Source: Tatumella ptyseos ATCC 33301 (GTDB lineage: Bacteria; Pseudomonadota; Gammaproteobacteria; Enterobacterales; Enterobacteriaceae). From it: a stretch of DNA of 64,000 bases. Location: positions 1-64,000 of the forward strand of contig NZ_JMPR01000041.1 in assembly GCF_000735525.1 (NCBI RefSeq). Reading direction: 5' to 3'. Of the stretch, positions 1 through 8,894 are shown in pieces (position 1 is the stretch's first letter; the number at the start of each line of letters is the position of its first letter). The notes beneath the pieces are model-generated. The model searched no databases, was not told where the DNA came from, and saw nothing but the letters and a program-made list of their open reading frames with translations. The position numbers and the translations under genes were made by a program.

Positions 1-25
1 AACGATACCCTAAGGTATCGTTTTT
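1..25 (+). terminator. Hairpin with T-tract at the left window edge
   Basis: A 9-bp perfect stem (1-9 with 14-22) with a CTAA loop is followed by five T on the plus strand. It lies 16 bases beyond the ihfB stop. As written it terminates a rightward transcript entering from the left. It may also end ihfB if T follows on the minus strand, but that flank is outside the window. Confidence 0.6.
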
Positions 26-40
26 AGCATCTTCTGAAAT

Positions 41-337
41 TCAGGCTTTGGCATTAACCGCTAAATTCGCACGGTCACGTAACTCTTTTCCTGGTTTAAA
101 GTGGGGAACGTATTTACCTTCCAGTTCCACTTTGTCACCCGTTTTCGGGTTACGGCCAGTACGGGGAGCACGGTAGTGCAAAGAAAAACTGCCAAATCCC
201 CGGATTTCGATGCGTTCGCCTTGTGCCAGGGTCGATGCCATATGTTCAAGCATCTCTTTAACAGCATCCTCAACAGCCTTAGCCGGTATATGAGTTTGCT
301 GGCTGGCAAGGCGTTCGATCAACTCTGACTTAGTCAT
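41..337 (-). CDS. ihfB: Integration host factor beta subunit
   Basis: Encodes the 98-residue beta subunit of IHF, which pairs with IhfA to bind and sharply bend specific DNA sites in recombination, replication and transcription. The whole HU/IHF fold is visible: an N-terminal helical dimerisation part starting [11 protein letters not shown], then [19 protein letters not shown], which forms the DNA-gripping beta arm with its intercalating proline. The E. coli protein has 94 residues; this one has a slightly longer tail. The start ATG has a GGAGG ribosome site about 6 bases upstream. It lies 90 bp downstream of rpsA in the same direction, the usual rpsA-ihfB arrangement. Confidence 0.97.
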   Translation of the reverse strand: MTKSELIERLASQQTHIPAKAVEDAVKEMLEHMASTLAQGERIEIRGFGSFSLHYRAPRTGRNPKTGDKVELEGKYVPHFKPGKELRDRANLAVNAKA

Positions 338-380
338 GAATCCTCCGGTGATTTCCTTTAGGGAACTTTTTGACAGCTTG

Positions 381-423
381 CCTGAACAGACAACAGCATT
401 ACACCGTTGTCTGTCTCTTCAGG
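381..423 (-). other. Inverted repeat just after rpsA
   Basis: Two stem segments (381-386 with 418-423, and 387-394 with 406-413) form one long hairpin with a 4-base bulge, beginning 5 bases after the rpsA stop. No run of T follows in the direction of transcription, so it is more likely an mRNA 3'-end or processing structure between rpsA and ihfB than a strong intrinsic terminator. Confidence 0.5.
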
Positions 424-427
424 GCAA

Positions 428-2107
428 TTACTCGCCTTTAGATGCTGCTTTGAATGCTTCAGCCATCGCATTAGAGAAGGTGCTTTCGTCTTGCTGTTTG
501 TTGTTAACAGTAGCAATTGCATCTTTCTCGTCAGCTTCGTCTTTCGCACGAACAGACAGGCTTACAACGCGGTTCTTACGATCAACACCGGTGAACTTAG
601 CTTCAACATCGTCGCCTACGTTCAGAACCAGAGTCGCATCTTCGATACGGTCGCGTGAAGCTTCAGAAGCGCGCAGGTAACCTTCAACGCCGTCAGCTAA
701 TTCAACTGTAGCACCTTTCGCGTCAACTGCAGTAACTTTACCAGTTACGATCGCACCTTTTTTGTTCAGTGTGATGTAGTTGTTGAAAGGATCTTCAGCC
801 AGCTGCTTAACGCCTAAAGAGATGCGCTCGCGCTCTGCATCAACCTGCAGTACAACGGCAGCGATTTCGTCGCCTTTTTTGTACTCACGAACAGCTTCTT
901 CGCCGGTCGCGTTCCAGGAGATGTCTGACAGGTGAACCAGACCATCGATGCCACCGTCCAGGCCGATGAAGATACCGAAGTCAGTGATTGACTTGATTTT
1001 ACCTTCAACACGGTCGCCCTTGTTGTGGGTTTCTGCGAACTGCTGCCATGGGTTAGATTTGCACTGCTTCAGACCCAGGGAGATACGACGACGTTCTTCG
1101 TCGATGTCCAGAACCATAACTTCAACAACATCGCCCACGTTAACAACTTTAGATGGGTGAATGTTTTTGTTAGTCCAGTCCATTTCAGAAACGTGTACCA
1201 GACCTTCAACGCCTTCTTCGATTTCAACGAAGCAGCCGTAGTCAGTCAGGTTGGTTACACGGCCGGTCAGACGAGTGCTTTCCGGGTAACGCTTAGCGAT
1301 AGCAACCCAAGGATCTTCGCCCAGCTGTTTCAGGCCCAGAGATACACGGGTACGTTCGCGGTCGAATTTCAGTACTTTAACTGTAATTTCGTCGCCAACG
1401 TTAACAATTTCGCTTGGATGTTTAACACGTTTCCACGCCATATCAGTGATATGCAGCAGACCGTCAACACCACCCAGATCAACGAATGCACCGTAGTCAG
1501 TCAGGTTCTTAACGATACCTTTGACTTCCATGCCTTCCTGCAGGTTTTCCAGCAGCTGATCACGTTCAGCACTGTTTTCAGATTCGATAACCGCGCGACG
1601 TGAAACGACGACGTTGTTACGTTTCTGATCAAGCTTGATTACTTTGAATTCAAGCTCTTTGCCTTCCAGGTGCAGAGTATCACGAACCGGACGTACATCT
1701 ACCAGTGAACCTGGCAGGAACGCACGAATACCGTTCAGCTCAACAGTGAAGCCGCCTTTGACTTTGCCATTGATAACACCGGTAACAGTTTCAGCTTCTT
1801 CGTAAGCTTTTTCCAGCGTGATCCACGCTTCGTGACGCTTAGCTTTCTCACGGGACAGCAGAGTCTCACCGAAGCCGTCTTCGACAGCGTCCAGGGCTAC
1901 ATCAACTTCGTCACCTACCTGGATTTCCAGTTCGCCGGCTGCGTTTTTGAACTGCTCTGCAGGAATTGCAGATTCAGATTTCAGGCCCGCATCAACCAGG
2001 ACGATGTCTTTGTCGATAGCAACAACAACACCACGAACAATGGAACCCGGACGGGTTTCGATTTCATTCAGCGACTCTTCAAAGAGTTGAGCAAAAGATT
2101 CAGTCAT
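428..2107 (-). CDS. rpsA: 30S ribosomal protein S1
   Basis: Encodes 559 residues (E. coli 557). S1 binds mRNA on the 30S subunit, melts structure and is needed to start translation of most messages. Six S1/OB-fold repeats can be followed along the protein, with recurring motifs such as [33 protein letters not shown] and [17 protein letters not shown]. The two N-terminal repeats are the diverged ones that bind the ribosome via S2. The cmk-rpsA-ihfB order is conserved in enterobacteria. S1 usually represses its own translation through structure in the 125-base leader upstream; that is family knowledge and not tested here. Confidence 0.98.
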   Translation of the reverse strand: MTESFAQLFEESLNEIETRPGSIVRGVVVAIDKDIVLVDAGLKSESAIPAEQFKNAAGELEIQVGDEVDVALDAVEDGFGETLLSREKAKRHEAWITLEKAYEEAETVTGVINGKVKGGFTVELNGIRAFLPGSLVDVRPVRDTLHLEGKELEFKVIKLDQKRNNVVVSRRAVIESENSAERDQLLENLQEGMEVKGIVKNLTDYGAFVDLGGVDGLLHITDMAWKRVKHPSEIVNVGDEITVKVLKFDRERTRVSLGLKQLGEDPWVAIAKRYPESTRLTGRVTNLTDYGCFVEIEEGVEGLVHVSEMDWTNKNIHPSKVVNVGDVVEVMVLDIDEERRRISLGLKQCKSNPWQQFAETHNKGDRVEGKIKSITDFGIFIGLDGGIDGLVHLSDISWNATGEEAVREYKKGDEIAAVVLQVDAERERISLGVKQLAEDPFNNYITLNKKGAIVTGKVTAVDAKGATVELADGVEGYLRASEASRDRIEDATLVLNVGDDVEAKFTGVDRKNRVVSLSVRAKDEADEKDAIATVNNKQQDESTFSNAMAEAFKAASKGE

Positions 2108-2232
2108 ATTGATAATCTTCAGGATTCTTCAATTTAACGTCCATCTGACATCATGTCGGATGGGGTTGTTTCACATTCTTCGCCTCATCCATGAAACGAA
2201 GGTAAAGCATTCTGTACGGTGTTCCCCGGGAA

Positions 2233-2916
2233 TTAATCGAAACTCTTCAGCAAGGACTTCGCATAATTCAGAGATTTTTCAATCACCTGGTCGATAGTCA
2301 TGCCGGTCGAATCAATCACCAGCGCGTCCGCTGCAGGAACCAAAGGTGCCACTGCACGATTGCGGTCCCGATCATCCCGTTCTTTTATCTCGGATAAAAG
2401 GCGCTCAAAGTTAACATCAAAGCCCTTCTCCTGCAACTGTAGCATGCGTCGTTGCGCTCTTTCTTCTGCACTTGCATCGAGAAATATCTTCACCGGGGCC
2501 TCCGGAAAGACCACGGTGCCCATATCACGGCCATCCGCAATCAGGCCTGGTGCTTCTTTAAATCCGCGCTGGCGACGCAGTAATGCCTCACGAACGCGCG
2601 GGAAAGCGGCGACTTTAGATGCGGTATTGCTGACTTCCTGGGTACGGATTTCGTGGGTGACTTCCTCACCTTCGAGGATCACCTGCAACTCGCCCTCTAC
2701 CGACACAAAGCGGACATCCAGATGGGCAGCGATAGGAACTAATGCTTCTTCGGAACTGATATCCACCTGATGATGCAAAGCGGCCAATGCGAGCACCCGA
2801 TAGATAGCCCCTGAATCAAGTAAGTGCCATTGCAATGTTTCAGCCAGGGCTTTACATAACGTACCCTTTCCTGCTCCGCTCGGGCCATCAATGGTAATCA
2901 CCGGGACTGTTGTCAT
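2233..2916 (-). CDS. cmk: Cytidylate kinase
   Basis: Encodes 227 residues, the same length as E. coli Cmk. It phosphorylates CMP and dCMP to the diphosphates with ATP in the cytoplasm, recycling nucleotides from RNA turnover and lipid synthesis. The P-loop is visible near the start as GPSGAGKGT (residues about 12-20). The [11 protein letters not shown] motif of the CMP-binding region and the lid arginines (ERAQRR) follow. It lies upstream of rpsA with a 125-bp gap, as in other enterobacteria. The start ATG overlaps no other gene. Confidence 0.97.
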   Translation of the reverse strand: MTTVPVITIDGPSGAGKGTLCKALAETLQWHLLDSGAIYRVLALAALHHQVDISSEEALVPIAAHLDVRFVSVEGELQVILEGEEVTHEIRTQEVSNTASKVAAFPRVREALLRRQRGFKEAPGLIADGRDMGTVVFPEAPVKIFLDASAEERAQRRMLQLQEKGFDVNFERLLSEIKERDDRDRNRAVAPLVPAADALVIDSTGMTIDQVIEKSLNYAKSLLKSFD

Positions 2917-3116
2917 CGTTATCTCCTTGTCACTTTACTGAATTCAGCCTGTAAAAACGCCATCAGCTATCAGTATACCTTCTCTTAAACGTAATAAGTA
3001 GCAGAGGCTTATGCTGTCAGTCAGCCAGGAAAACAACATTTTCAGCTAATCTCTCAACACCGGTGTCCCGGTGCTGAGAATAAACATAGACGATAATTTA
3101 TCATCGCGGGCAATTT
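2917..3116. other. Gap between cmk and aroA
   Basis: A 200-bp gap. In E. coli the membrane protease gene ycaL sits here; no remnant is visible. A GC-rich palindrome near 3057-3076 (ACACCGGTGTCCCGGTGCTG) lies downstream of aroA and could take part in ending its transcript, but there is no clear T-tract. Confidence 0.4.
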
Positions 3117-4397
3117 TTACTGACTCAATGCCGCAAACTGCCGGAAATAATCAGGGAATGTTTTCGCCGTACAGCCCGGATCAAGAATAGTCACCGGCGT
3201 GTCTGAAAGTGCCACCAGCGAGAAACACATCGCAATACGGTGGTCATTGTAGGTCGCGATATCCGCATGCTGAAGCTTTTGCGGTGGTGTGATTTCGATG
3301 TAATCATGGCCTTCTTCAACCACCGCACCCACTTTACGCAGTTCCGTTGCCATCGCCGCCAGACGATCGGTCTCTTTCACACGCCAGTTATAGATATTGG
3401 TCATCCGCGTAGTGCCTTCAGCAAACAGCGCGGTCGTCGCAATGGTCATGGCCGCATCAGGGATATGGTTCATATCCATATCGATACCTTTCAGACTGCC
3501 ACGGCGACAGGCAATATAATCGTCACCCCATTCGACCTCCGCGCCCATATTCTGCAGCACATCCGCAAAACGGATATCACCCTGAACGCTGTTCCGGCCA
3601 ATGCCGGTCACCCGCACGGTACCGCCACGAATGGCCGCTGCCGCGAGAAAATAAGAGGCGGAGGATGCATCTCCCTCGACCAGGTAATCACCGGGAGACA
3701 GATATTGCTGCCCTCCTTCGATAACAAAACGCTGATAGGCCTGATTTTCTACCGTAACACCAAAGCATTTCATCAGGTTAAGCGTAATGTCGATATAAGG
3801 TTTCGAGACCAAATCACCCTTGATAGTAATAACCGTCTGTTGCGGGGCCAGAGGTGCCGCCATCAGTAACGCCGTCAGAAACTGGCTGGAGACGCTGCCA
3901 TCCACACTGATCTCGCCCCCGGTGAAACCTCCCCCAATACGCAGTGGCGGATAGTCTTCATTTTCCAGGTAAGTAATCTCCGCGCCGCCCTGACGCAAAG
4001 CATCGACCAGATGGCCAATCGGCCGTTCTTTCATGCGAGGCTCACCGGTCAGGATGATATCATTGCCGGCCAGACTTAACGCCGCGGCCAGCGGACGCAT
4101 TGCGGTACCGGCATTCCCCAGAAACAGTTCAACCGCGCCCGGGGAGCGTAATGCGTCCCCGGTCCCGGTCACAACACATTCGGTACGGTCGTCAGAAAGT
4201 GAATACTGAACCCCGAGCAGGGACAATCCGTTCAGCATATGTTTAATATCATCGCTGTCCAGGAGGTTGGTCAGGCGTGTCGTACCTTTCGCCATGGCAG
4301 CAAGTAACAGGGCCCGGTTTGAAACACTTTTAGAACCCGGCAGGTTTACGGTGCCCTCAACATGGGCAACAGGTTGTAAGGTCAGAGAATCCGACAT
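3117..4397 (-). CDS. aroA: 3-phosphoshikimate 1-carboxyvinyltransferase (EPSP synthase)
   Basis: Encodes 426 residues (E. coli 427). It joins phosphoenolpyruvate to shikimate-3-phosphate, the sixth step of the shikimate pathway to aromatic amino acids and folate. Family signatures are visible: [16 protein letters not shown] near residue 20 with the substrate-binding Lys-Ser, [17 protein letters not shown] near residue 90, and [19 protein letters not shown] near residue 340. The [11 protein letters not shown] loop is the class I, glyphosate-sensitive type. It is downstream of serC in the same direction, but an intercistronic terminator-like hairpin separates them. Confidence 0.97.
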   Translation of the reverse strand: MSDSLTLQPVAHVEGTVNLPGSKSVSNRALLLAAMAKGTTRLTNLLDSDDIKHMLNGLSLLGVQYSLSDDRTECVVTGTGDALRSPGAVELFLGNAGTAMRPLAAALSLAGNDIILTGEPRMKERPIGHLVDALRQGGAEITYLENEDYPPLRIGGGFTGGEISVDGSVSSQFLTALLMAAPLAPQQTVITIKGDLVSKPYIDITLNLMKCFGVTVENQAYQRFVIEGGQQYLSPGDYLVEGDASSASYFLAAAAIRGGTVRVTGIGRNSVQGDIRFADVLQNMGAEVEWGDDYIACRRGSLKGIDMDMNHIPDAAMTIATTALFAEGTTRMTNIYNWRVKETDRLAAMATELRKVGAVVEEGHDYIEITPPQKLQHADIATYNDHRIAMCFSLVALSDTPVTILDPGCTAKTFPDYFRQFAALSQ

Positions 4398-4420
4398 GTA
4401 AAATCACTCTTTTTAAAAGA

Positions 4421-4443
4421 CAAAAACCCCGTCCATGACGGGG
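4421..4443 (-). terminator. Terminator-like hairpin between serC and aroA
   Basis: A 7-bp GC-rich stem (CCCCGTC/GACGGGG, 4427-4443) is followed on the minus strand by five T at 4422-4426. It lies inside the serC-aroA operon, so part of the serC transcription should stop before aroA. Confidence 0.75.
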
Positions 4444-4473
4444 TAAACACAAAAACCGGCATCCCCGGGGGTA

Positions 4474-5559
4474 TCAGCCGTGGCGACGTTCAAAGTCCAG
4501 CATAAAATCAGTCAGGGCCTGTACGCCAGCCAGTGGCATAGCGTTATAGATGGAAGCACGCATTCCGCCGACCACACGGTGGCCTTTCAACGCATGCAGT
4601 CCCTGACTCAGAGACTCTTCCAGGAAAAGTTTATCCAGCGCAGAATCCGCCAACTGGAAAGGCACATTCATCTGTGAACGGTTGGCTGCTGCCACATTAT
4701 TCCGGTAGAAGTCACTGTTATCAATGGTGCTGTACAGGAGATCCGCTTTCTGCTGGTTACGTTTTTCCATTGCAGGTACCCCCCCCTGCTCTTTCAGCCA
4801 TTGGAACACTAACCCTGAGAGATACCAGGCAAAGGTCGGTGGGGTGTTAAACATCGAACCGTTGTCTGCCAGCACGGAATAATTAAAGACTGACGGTAAA
4901 TCGGTACGGGCTTTGCCGAGCAAATCTTCACGGACGATCACCAGTGTCAGCCCGGCCGGACCGATATTTTTCTGAGCACCCGCGTAAATCACACCATAAC
5001 GGCTGACATCAATTTCATGGGACAAAATGGTGGACGAAAAGTCAGCCACAACCACTTTATCGCCGAAATCCGGTTGTTCGAAAATCGCCGTGCCATCAAT
5101 CGTTTCATTCGGGCAATAGTGAACATAAGCCGCATTATCATTCAGTTTCCACTGGCTCATCGGCAGAAGCGCCGTTTTGCCCTCTTCACTGACTTTGATA
5201 TCGATAGTGTTTGGCGTACAGAATTTTTCAGCTTCTTTGATGGCGCTATGTGCCCAGTAACCCCCGTCGACATAATCCGCATGGCTTGCACCGTTGAGCA
5301 GGTTGCCAGGGACAGCAGCAAATTGCCCGCGCCCGCCACCATGGCAGAACAGTACTTTGTAATTCGAAGGGATTTTCAACAGATCACGAAAATCCTGCTC
5401 AGCCGTTTCCGCCACCTGGATGAATTCTTTACTGCGATGGCTGATTTCCATTACAGACGTGCCAAGTCCCTGCCAGTTGGTCAGTTCCTGCTGTGCACGA
5501 CGAAGTACTTCTGCTGGCAACATTGCGGGGCCAGAACTAAAATTATACACCTGCGTCAT
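4474..5559 (-). CDS. serC: Phosphoserine/phosphohydroxythreonine aminotransferase
   Basis: Encodes 361 residues (E. coli 362). This PLP enzyme transaminates 3-phosphohydroxypyruvate in serine synthesis and also acts in pyridoxal phosphate synthesis. It starts with the family hallmark [12 protein letters not shown]. The PLP-binding lysine is in [16 protein letters not shown] near residue 195-200, and [19 protein letters not shown] follows. It is the first gene of a serC-aroA operon. The ycaP gene found next to serC in E. coli is absent, and ycaO is the divergent neighbour. Confidence 0.97.
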   Translation of the reverse strand: MTQVYNFSSGPAMLPAEVLRRAQQELTNWQGLGTSVMEISHRSKEFIQVAETAEQDFRDLLKIPSNYKVLFCHGGGRGQFAAVPGNLLNGASHADYVDGGYWAHSAIKEAEKFCTPNTIDIKVSEEGKTALLPMSQWKLNDNAAYVHYCPNETIDGTAIFEQPDFGDKVVVADFSSTILSHEIDVSRYGVIYAGAQKNIGPAGLTLVIVREDLLGKARTDLPSVFNYSVLADNGSMFNTPPTFAWYLSGLVFQWLKEQGGVPAMEKRNQQKADLLYSTIDNSDFYRNNVAAANRSQMNVPFQLADSALDKLFLEESLSQGLHALKGHRVVGGMRASIYNAMPLAGVQALTDFMLDFERRHG

Positions 5560-5850
5560 TTATACTCACCATGGTTACAACGAATGATTATCCGGTACTT
5601 ACCGGTTTTATCACTGCGGCAATAACGCTGCAATAATAAATCTCTGCCGGAGATGATTTTAAAGGATATCCCCCTGTTCCTTCATGGCGTTGGTGTTTTA
5701 TCCTGCCACCGTTTACAGGCCTGCAGGCTCCCTCAGCCGCCGCATTCTGTGCGGGTAAGAATTTTCATTCATCCTCATAGCGATAGAGAAAGAAAATCCG
5801 TATCATTGCCGGCAACTCAATTACTCATGATCCCCGGGAGAACGCGGCCC
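5560..5850. promoter_or_regulatory. Divergent serC / ycaO promoter region
   Basis: A 291-bp region between divergent genes with no supportable ORF of its own. An open frame runs in phase upstream of ycaO but shows no similarity to known YcaO N-termini. Promoters for both genes must lie here; I cannot place -35/-10 pairs with confidence. Confidence 0.4.
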
Positions 5851-7614
5851 ATGACACAAACATTTATACCTGGCAAAGATGCTGCACTGGAAGATTCCAT
5901 TACCCGGTTCCAGGACAAATTACAGGCACTTGGCTTCAATATTGAAGAAGCCTCATGGCTGAACCCTGTCCCCAATGTATGGTCAGTACATATCCGCGAT
6001 CGCGATTGTCCGCTCTGCTTTACTAATGGTAAAGGCGCAAGCCGCAAAGCGGCACTGGCCTCGGCGCTGGGTGAATACTTCGAGCGTTTATCCACTAACT
6101 ATTTCTTTGCCGATTTCTGGCTGGGCAACCGTATCTCAGAAGGTGATTTTGTACATTACCCGGACGAAAAATGGTTCCCGTTGACGGAAGATGACAGCCT
6201 GCCGGAAGGGCTGCTCGATGAAGGTTTACGTAAATTTTATGACCCGGATGATGTTCTGGGGGCCAGCCTGCTGATCGATTTACAATCCGGCAATGATGAA
6301 CGCGGGATCTGCGCCCTGCCGTTCACCCGACAGTCGGACAACAAAACGGTCTATATTCCGATGAATATCATCGGTAACCTGTATGTTTCTAACGGCATGT
6401 CGGCAGGGAATACCGCGAGTGAAGCCCGTGTACAAGGGCTTTCTGAAGTCTTCGAGCGTTATATCAAAAACCGCATTATTGCTGAGTCCATCAGTCTGCC
6501 GGAAATTCCTGATGCGGTGATGGCGCGTTATCCTGCCGTGACTGAGGCTATCGGTCAGTTGGAAGCCGAAGGTTTCCCTATTTTTGCTTATGATGCATCG
6601 CTGGGTGGCAAGTATCCGGTGATCTGTGTCGTGCTGTTTAATCCCGCGAATGGCACCTGTTTTGCCTCATTCGGCGCACACCCCGACTTTGGTGTGGCTC
6701 TGGAGCGTACCGTCACCGAACTGTTACAGGGCCGTAGCCTGAAAGATCTCGACGTCTTCACACCGCCAACATTCGATGATGAAGAAGTCGCTGAACACAC
6801 CAATCTGGAAACGCACTTCATCGATTCCAGCGGCCTGATTTCCTGGGATATGTTCAAAGACACGCCTGATTATCCGTTTGCTGACTGGTCTTTCTCCGGC
6901 ACGACTGGCGAAGAATTTACGACGCTGATGAATATCTTTAAAGCGGAGCAGCAGGAAGTCTATATTGCGGACTACGAACATCTCGGGGTTTATGCCTGCC
7001 GTATTATCGTCCCTGGCATGTCAGATATTTATCCTGCAGAAGACCTGATGCTGGCTAATAACAACATGGGGGCAGATTTCCGTGATCTCTTCCTGAGTCT
7101 GCCTGACAGTGAGTGGGAGGCTCAGGATTATCTGGATCTGATCACGCGGATAGATGATGAAGGTCTGGATGATTTCACCCGGGTGCGTGAACTGCTCGGT
7201 CTGGCAACCGGTAAAGACAGTGGCTGGTCTACCTTGCGTGTCGGTGAGCTGAAAGCCATGCTTGCCCTGGCCGGAGGTGATACAGAGCAGGCCCTGATCT
7301 GGACAGAGTGGACCATTGAGTTTAATGGTTCTGTCTTCAGTGCTGAACGGGCAAATTACTACCGCTGTCTGCAGACATTACTGTTACTGGCTCAGGAAGA
7401 TGAACGTACTGCGGTGGAATATCTGAACGCGTTTAACCGGATGTACGGCAGTGATACCGTTGAAGCCGCCTCTGCCGCCCTCAGCGGTGAAGCGCCTTTC
7501 TATGGATTACATCCTGTGGATACCGATCTGCAGGCCTTCCCTGCACATCAGTCATTGCTGGCAGCTTATGAGAAACTCCAGAACGCCAAACGTGAGCACT
7601 GGAAAACACGCTGA
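5851..7614 (+). CDS. ycaO: YcaO-domain protein, ribosomal protein S12 methylthiotransfer accessory factor
   Basis: Encodes 587 residues (E. coli 586) from the ATG followed by TQTFIPGKDAALEDS, which matches the known N-terminus. The frame is open 198 bp further upstream, but that part does not look coding. YcaO-fold proteins use ATP to activate amide backbones; E. coli YcaO is linked to RimO-dependent methylthiolation of S12. The N-terminal YcaO domain covers about residues 45-400 (motifs GKGASRKAALASALGEYFER and SGNDERGICALPF); the C-terminal third is helical and TPR-like (KAMLALAGGDTEQALIWTEW). No thiopeptide or TOMM precursor gene is adjacent, which argues against a natural-product role. 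It lies just upstream of focA, as in E. coli. Confidence 0.95.
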   Translation: MTQTFIPGKDAALEDSITRFQDKLQALGFNIEEASWLNPVPNVWSVHIRDRDCPLCFTNGKGASRKAALASALGEYFERLSTNYFFADFWLGNRISEGDFVHYPDEKWFPLTEDDSLPEGLLDEGLRKFYDPDDVLGASLLIDLQSGNDERGICALPFTRQSDNKTVYIPMNIIGNLYVSNGMSAGNTASEARVQGLSEVFERYIKNRIIAESISLPEIPDAVMARYPAVTEAIGQLEAEGFPIFAYDASLGGKYPVICVVLFNPANGTCFASFGAHPDFGVALERTVTELLQGRSLKDLDVFTPPTFDDEEVAEHTNLETHFIDSSGLISWDMFKDTPDYPFADWSFSGTTGEEFTTLMNIFKAEQQEVYIADYEHLGVYACRIIVPGMSDIYPAEDLMLANNNMGADFRDLFLSLPDSEWEAQDYLDLITRIDDEGLDDFTRVRELLGLATGKDSGWSTLRVGELKAMLALAGGDTEQALIWTEWTIEFNGSVFSAERANYYRCLQTLLLLAQEDERTAVEYLNAFNRMYGSDTVEAASAALSGEAPFYGLHPVDTDLQAFPAHQSLLAAYEKLQNAKREHWKTR

Positions 7615-7638
7615 TCCCCTGCCTTTTAGCATTCCCGA

Positions 7639-7665
7639 CAGCGCCGTGAGAACGGCGCTGTTTTT
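7639..7665 (+). terminator. Intrinsic terminator of ycaO
   Basis: A perfect 9-bp stem CAGCGCCGT/ACGGCGCTG with a GAGA loop is followed by five T, 25 bases after the ycaO stop. Confidence 0.92.
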
Positions 7666-7945
7666 CTTTCTGCCCCCCGCTTTTCTTCTTTTAATGACGA
7701 GCCTGTTTTCCGGCACAGCTCTCCCGGTAAAACAACTACCGTACGGTAGGGCGATAGCACAAAAATCAAAAATAAGGATATTTTTTAAAATAAATTTTAT
7801 CATTTTATTTCAATGAATTAACCTAAAAACACCTCTAAAACCCCCCCTTTTACTCTGCCTGCAGAGGTGAATGATGATCCATATCAAGTTGCCTTCATAG
7901 CCGTTTTGTTACGCTTAATTCAGCGAAATACCCGGAGGGGTTAGT
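7666..7945. promoter_or_regulatory. focA-pflB upstream control region
   Basis: A 280-bp gene-free stretch. Positions 7755-7830 are very AT-rich, followed by a C-run and an FNR site. In E. coli the region upstream of focA carries several promoters and FNR, ArcA and IHF sites; only the FNR site can be supported directly here. Confidence 0.5.
7874..7887 (+). promoter_or_regulatory. FNR-binding site upstream of focA
   Basis: ATGAT-CCAT-ATCAA matches the FNR consensus TTGAT-N4-ATCAA in 9 of 10 specified bases. If it acts as a class II site centred at -41.5, transcription would start near 7922, about 24 bases before the focA start codon. This fits oxygen-regulated pyruvate formate-lyase expression. 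Confidence 0.8.
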
Positions 7946-8806
7946 GTGAAAACTGACAATCCTTTTGATTTACTGATGCCGGCAGCCATGGCTAAAGTTG
8001 CCGAAGATACCGGGGTGTATAAAGCCTCGAAACATCCCTTAACCACGTTCTTGTTGGCTATCACTGCCGGCGTATTTATCTCCATCGCGTTTACCTTTTA
8101 CATCACCGCGACGACCGGGAGTGCTGTTCTGCCTTACGGTTTGTCAAAACTGGCAGGCGGTTTCTGTTTTTCACTCGGGCTGATTCTGGTCGTGGTCTGC
8201 GGTGCCGATCTTTTTACATCAACCGTCCTTATGGTGGTCGCTAAAGCCAGTCAACGTATCAGCTGGGGTCAGCTCGCACGGCACTGGGTCAACGTCTACA
8301 TAGGAAATTTGTTTGGTGCGCTTTTCTTTGTCGGGTTAATCTGGTTTTCCGGAGAGCATATGTTGGCAAACGGAGGCTGGGGAATGAATGTCCTGCAAAC
8401 GGCTGACCATAAGATGCACCATACCTTTGTTGAGGCTGTCGTGCTGGGAATACTGGCCAATTTGCTGGTCTGTCTGGCTGTGTGGATGAGTTATGCCGGT
8501 CGTTCACTCACCGAAAAAACGATTGCCATGATTTTACCGGTCACAATGTTTGTCTCCAGCGGTTTTGAGCACAGCATTGCTAATATGTTCATGATCCCTT
8601 TAGGGATCATCATCAAAAACTTTGCGTCTCCCGAATTCTGGCAAACGGCGGGGATCTCAGCAGATCAATTCCCCTCCCTGACCCCCGGACATTTTATTCT
8701 GAACAATCTGATTCCGGTCACCCTGGGCAACATTCTCGGCGGAGGCCTGTTAGTAGGCTTAACTTACTGGATGATTTATCTGCGTAACGACGGTGTCAGT
8801 CAGTGA
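7946..8806 (+). CDS. focA: Formate channel FocA
   Basis: Encodes 286 residues (E. coli 285), an inner-membrane pentameric formate/nitrite transporter family channel that releases and re-imports formate made by PflB. It starts at GTG with a strong GGAGGGG ribosome site 6 bases upstream; the N-terminus MKTDNPFDLLMPAAMAK matches the E. coli N-terminal helix that gates the channel. Six hydrophobic segments are visible, with the FNT signatures FFVGLIWFSGE and GFEHSIANMFMIP; the latter helps form the pore. It is the first gene of focA-pflB. Confidence 0.96.
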   Translation: MKTDNPFDLLMPAAMAKVAEDTGVYKASKHPLTTFLLAITAGVFISIAFTFYITATTGSAVLPYGLSKLAGGFCFSLGLILVVVCGADLFTSTVLMVVAKASQRISWGQLARHWVNVYIGNLFGALFFVGLIWFSGEHMLANGGWGMNVLQTADHKMHHTFVEAVVLGILANLLVCLAVWMSYAGRSLTEKTIAMILPVTMFVSSGFEHSIANMFMIPLGIIIKNFASPEFWQTAGISADQFPSLTPGHFILNNLIPVTLGNILGGGLLVGLTYWMIYLRNDGVSQ

Positions 8807-8894
8807 CCGCTCGTTACCTTACGGATTCTTTGTACCGCCAGGCACGCATAATGCTGCCAGTGCGTTCAACTCAACTTAATAAGGCAGGCATATC

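Noticed and set aside
1025-1603. 192-codon frame on the plus strand inside rpsA
   Set aside because: It is antisense to a fully conserved ribosomal protein gene, has no ribosome site or recognisable domain, and reflects the codon bias of rpsA.
3240-3869. 209-codon frame antisense to aroA
   Set aside because: The opposite strand encodes unmistakable EPSP synthase; this frame has no family features.
5017-5625. 202-codon frame antisense to serC
   Set aside because: Shadow of serC; no signal, domain or start context.
5653-5850. 66-codon N-terminal extension of ycaO
   Set aside because: The known YcaO N-terminus starts at 5851 and the length then equals E. coli; the extension is rich in Cys, His and Pro without likeness to any domain.
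5851-7614. YcaO as part of a thiazole/oxazole-modified peptide cluster
   Set aside because: No precursor peptide, dehydrogenase or TfuA gene nearby, and it occupies the normal ycaO-focA position.
7451-7816. 121-codon plus-strand frame over the ycaO end and terminator
   Set aside because: It overlaps ycaO in another frame and reads through a strong terminator.
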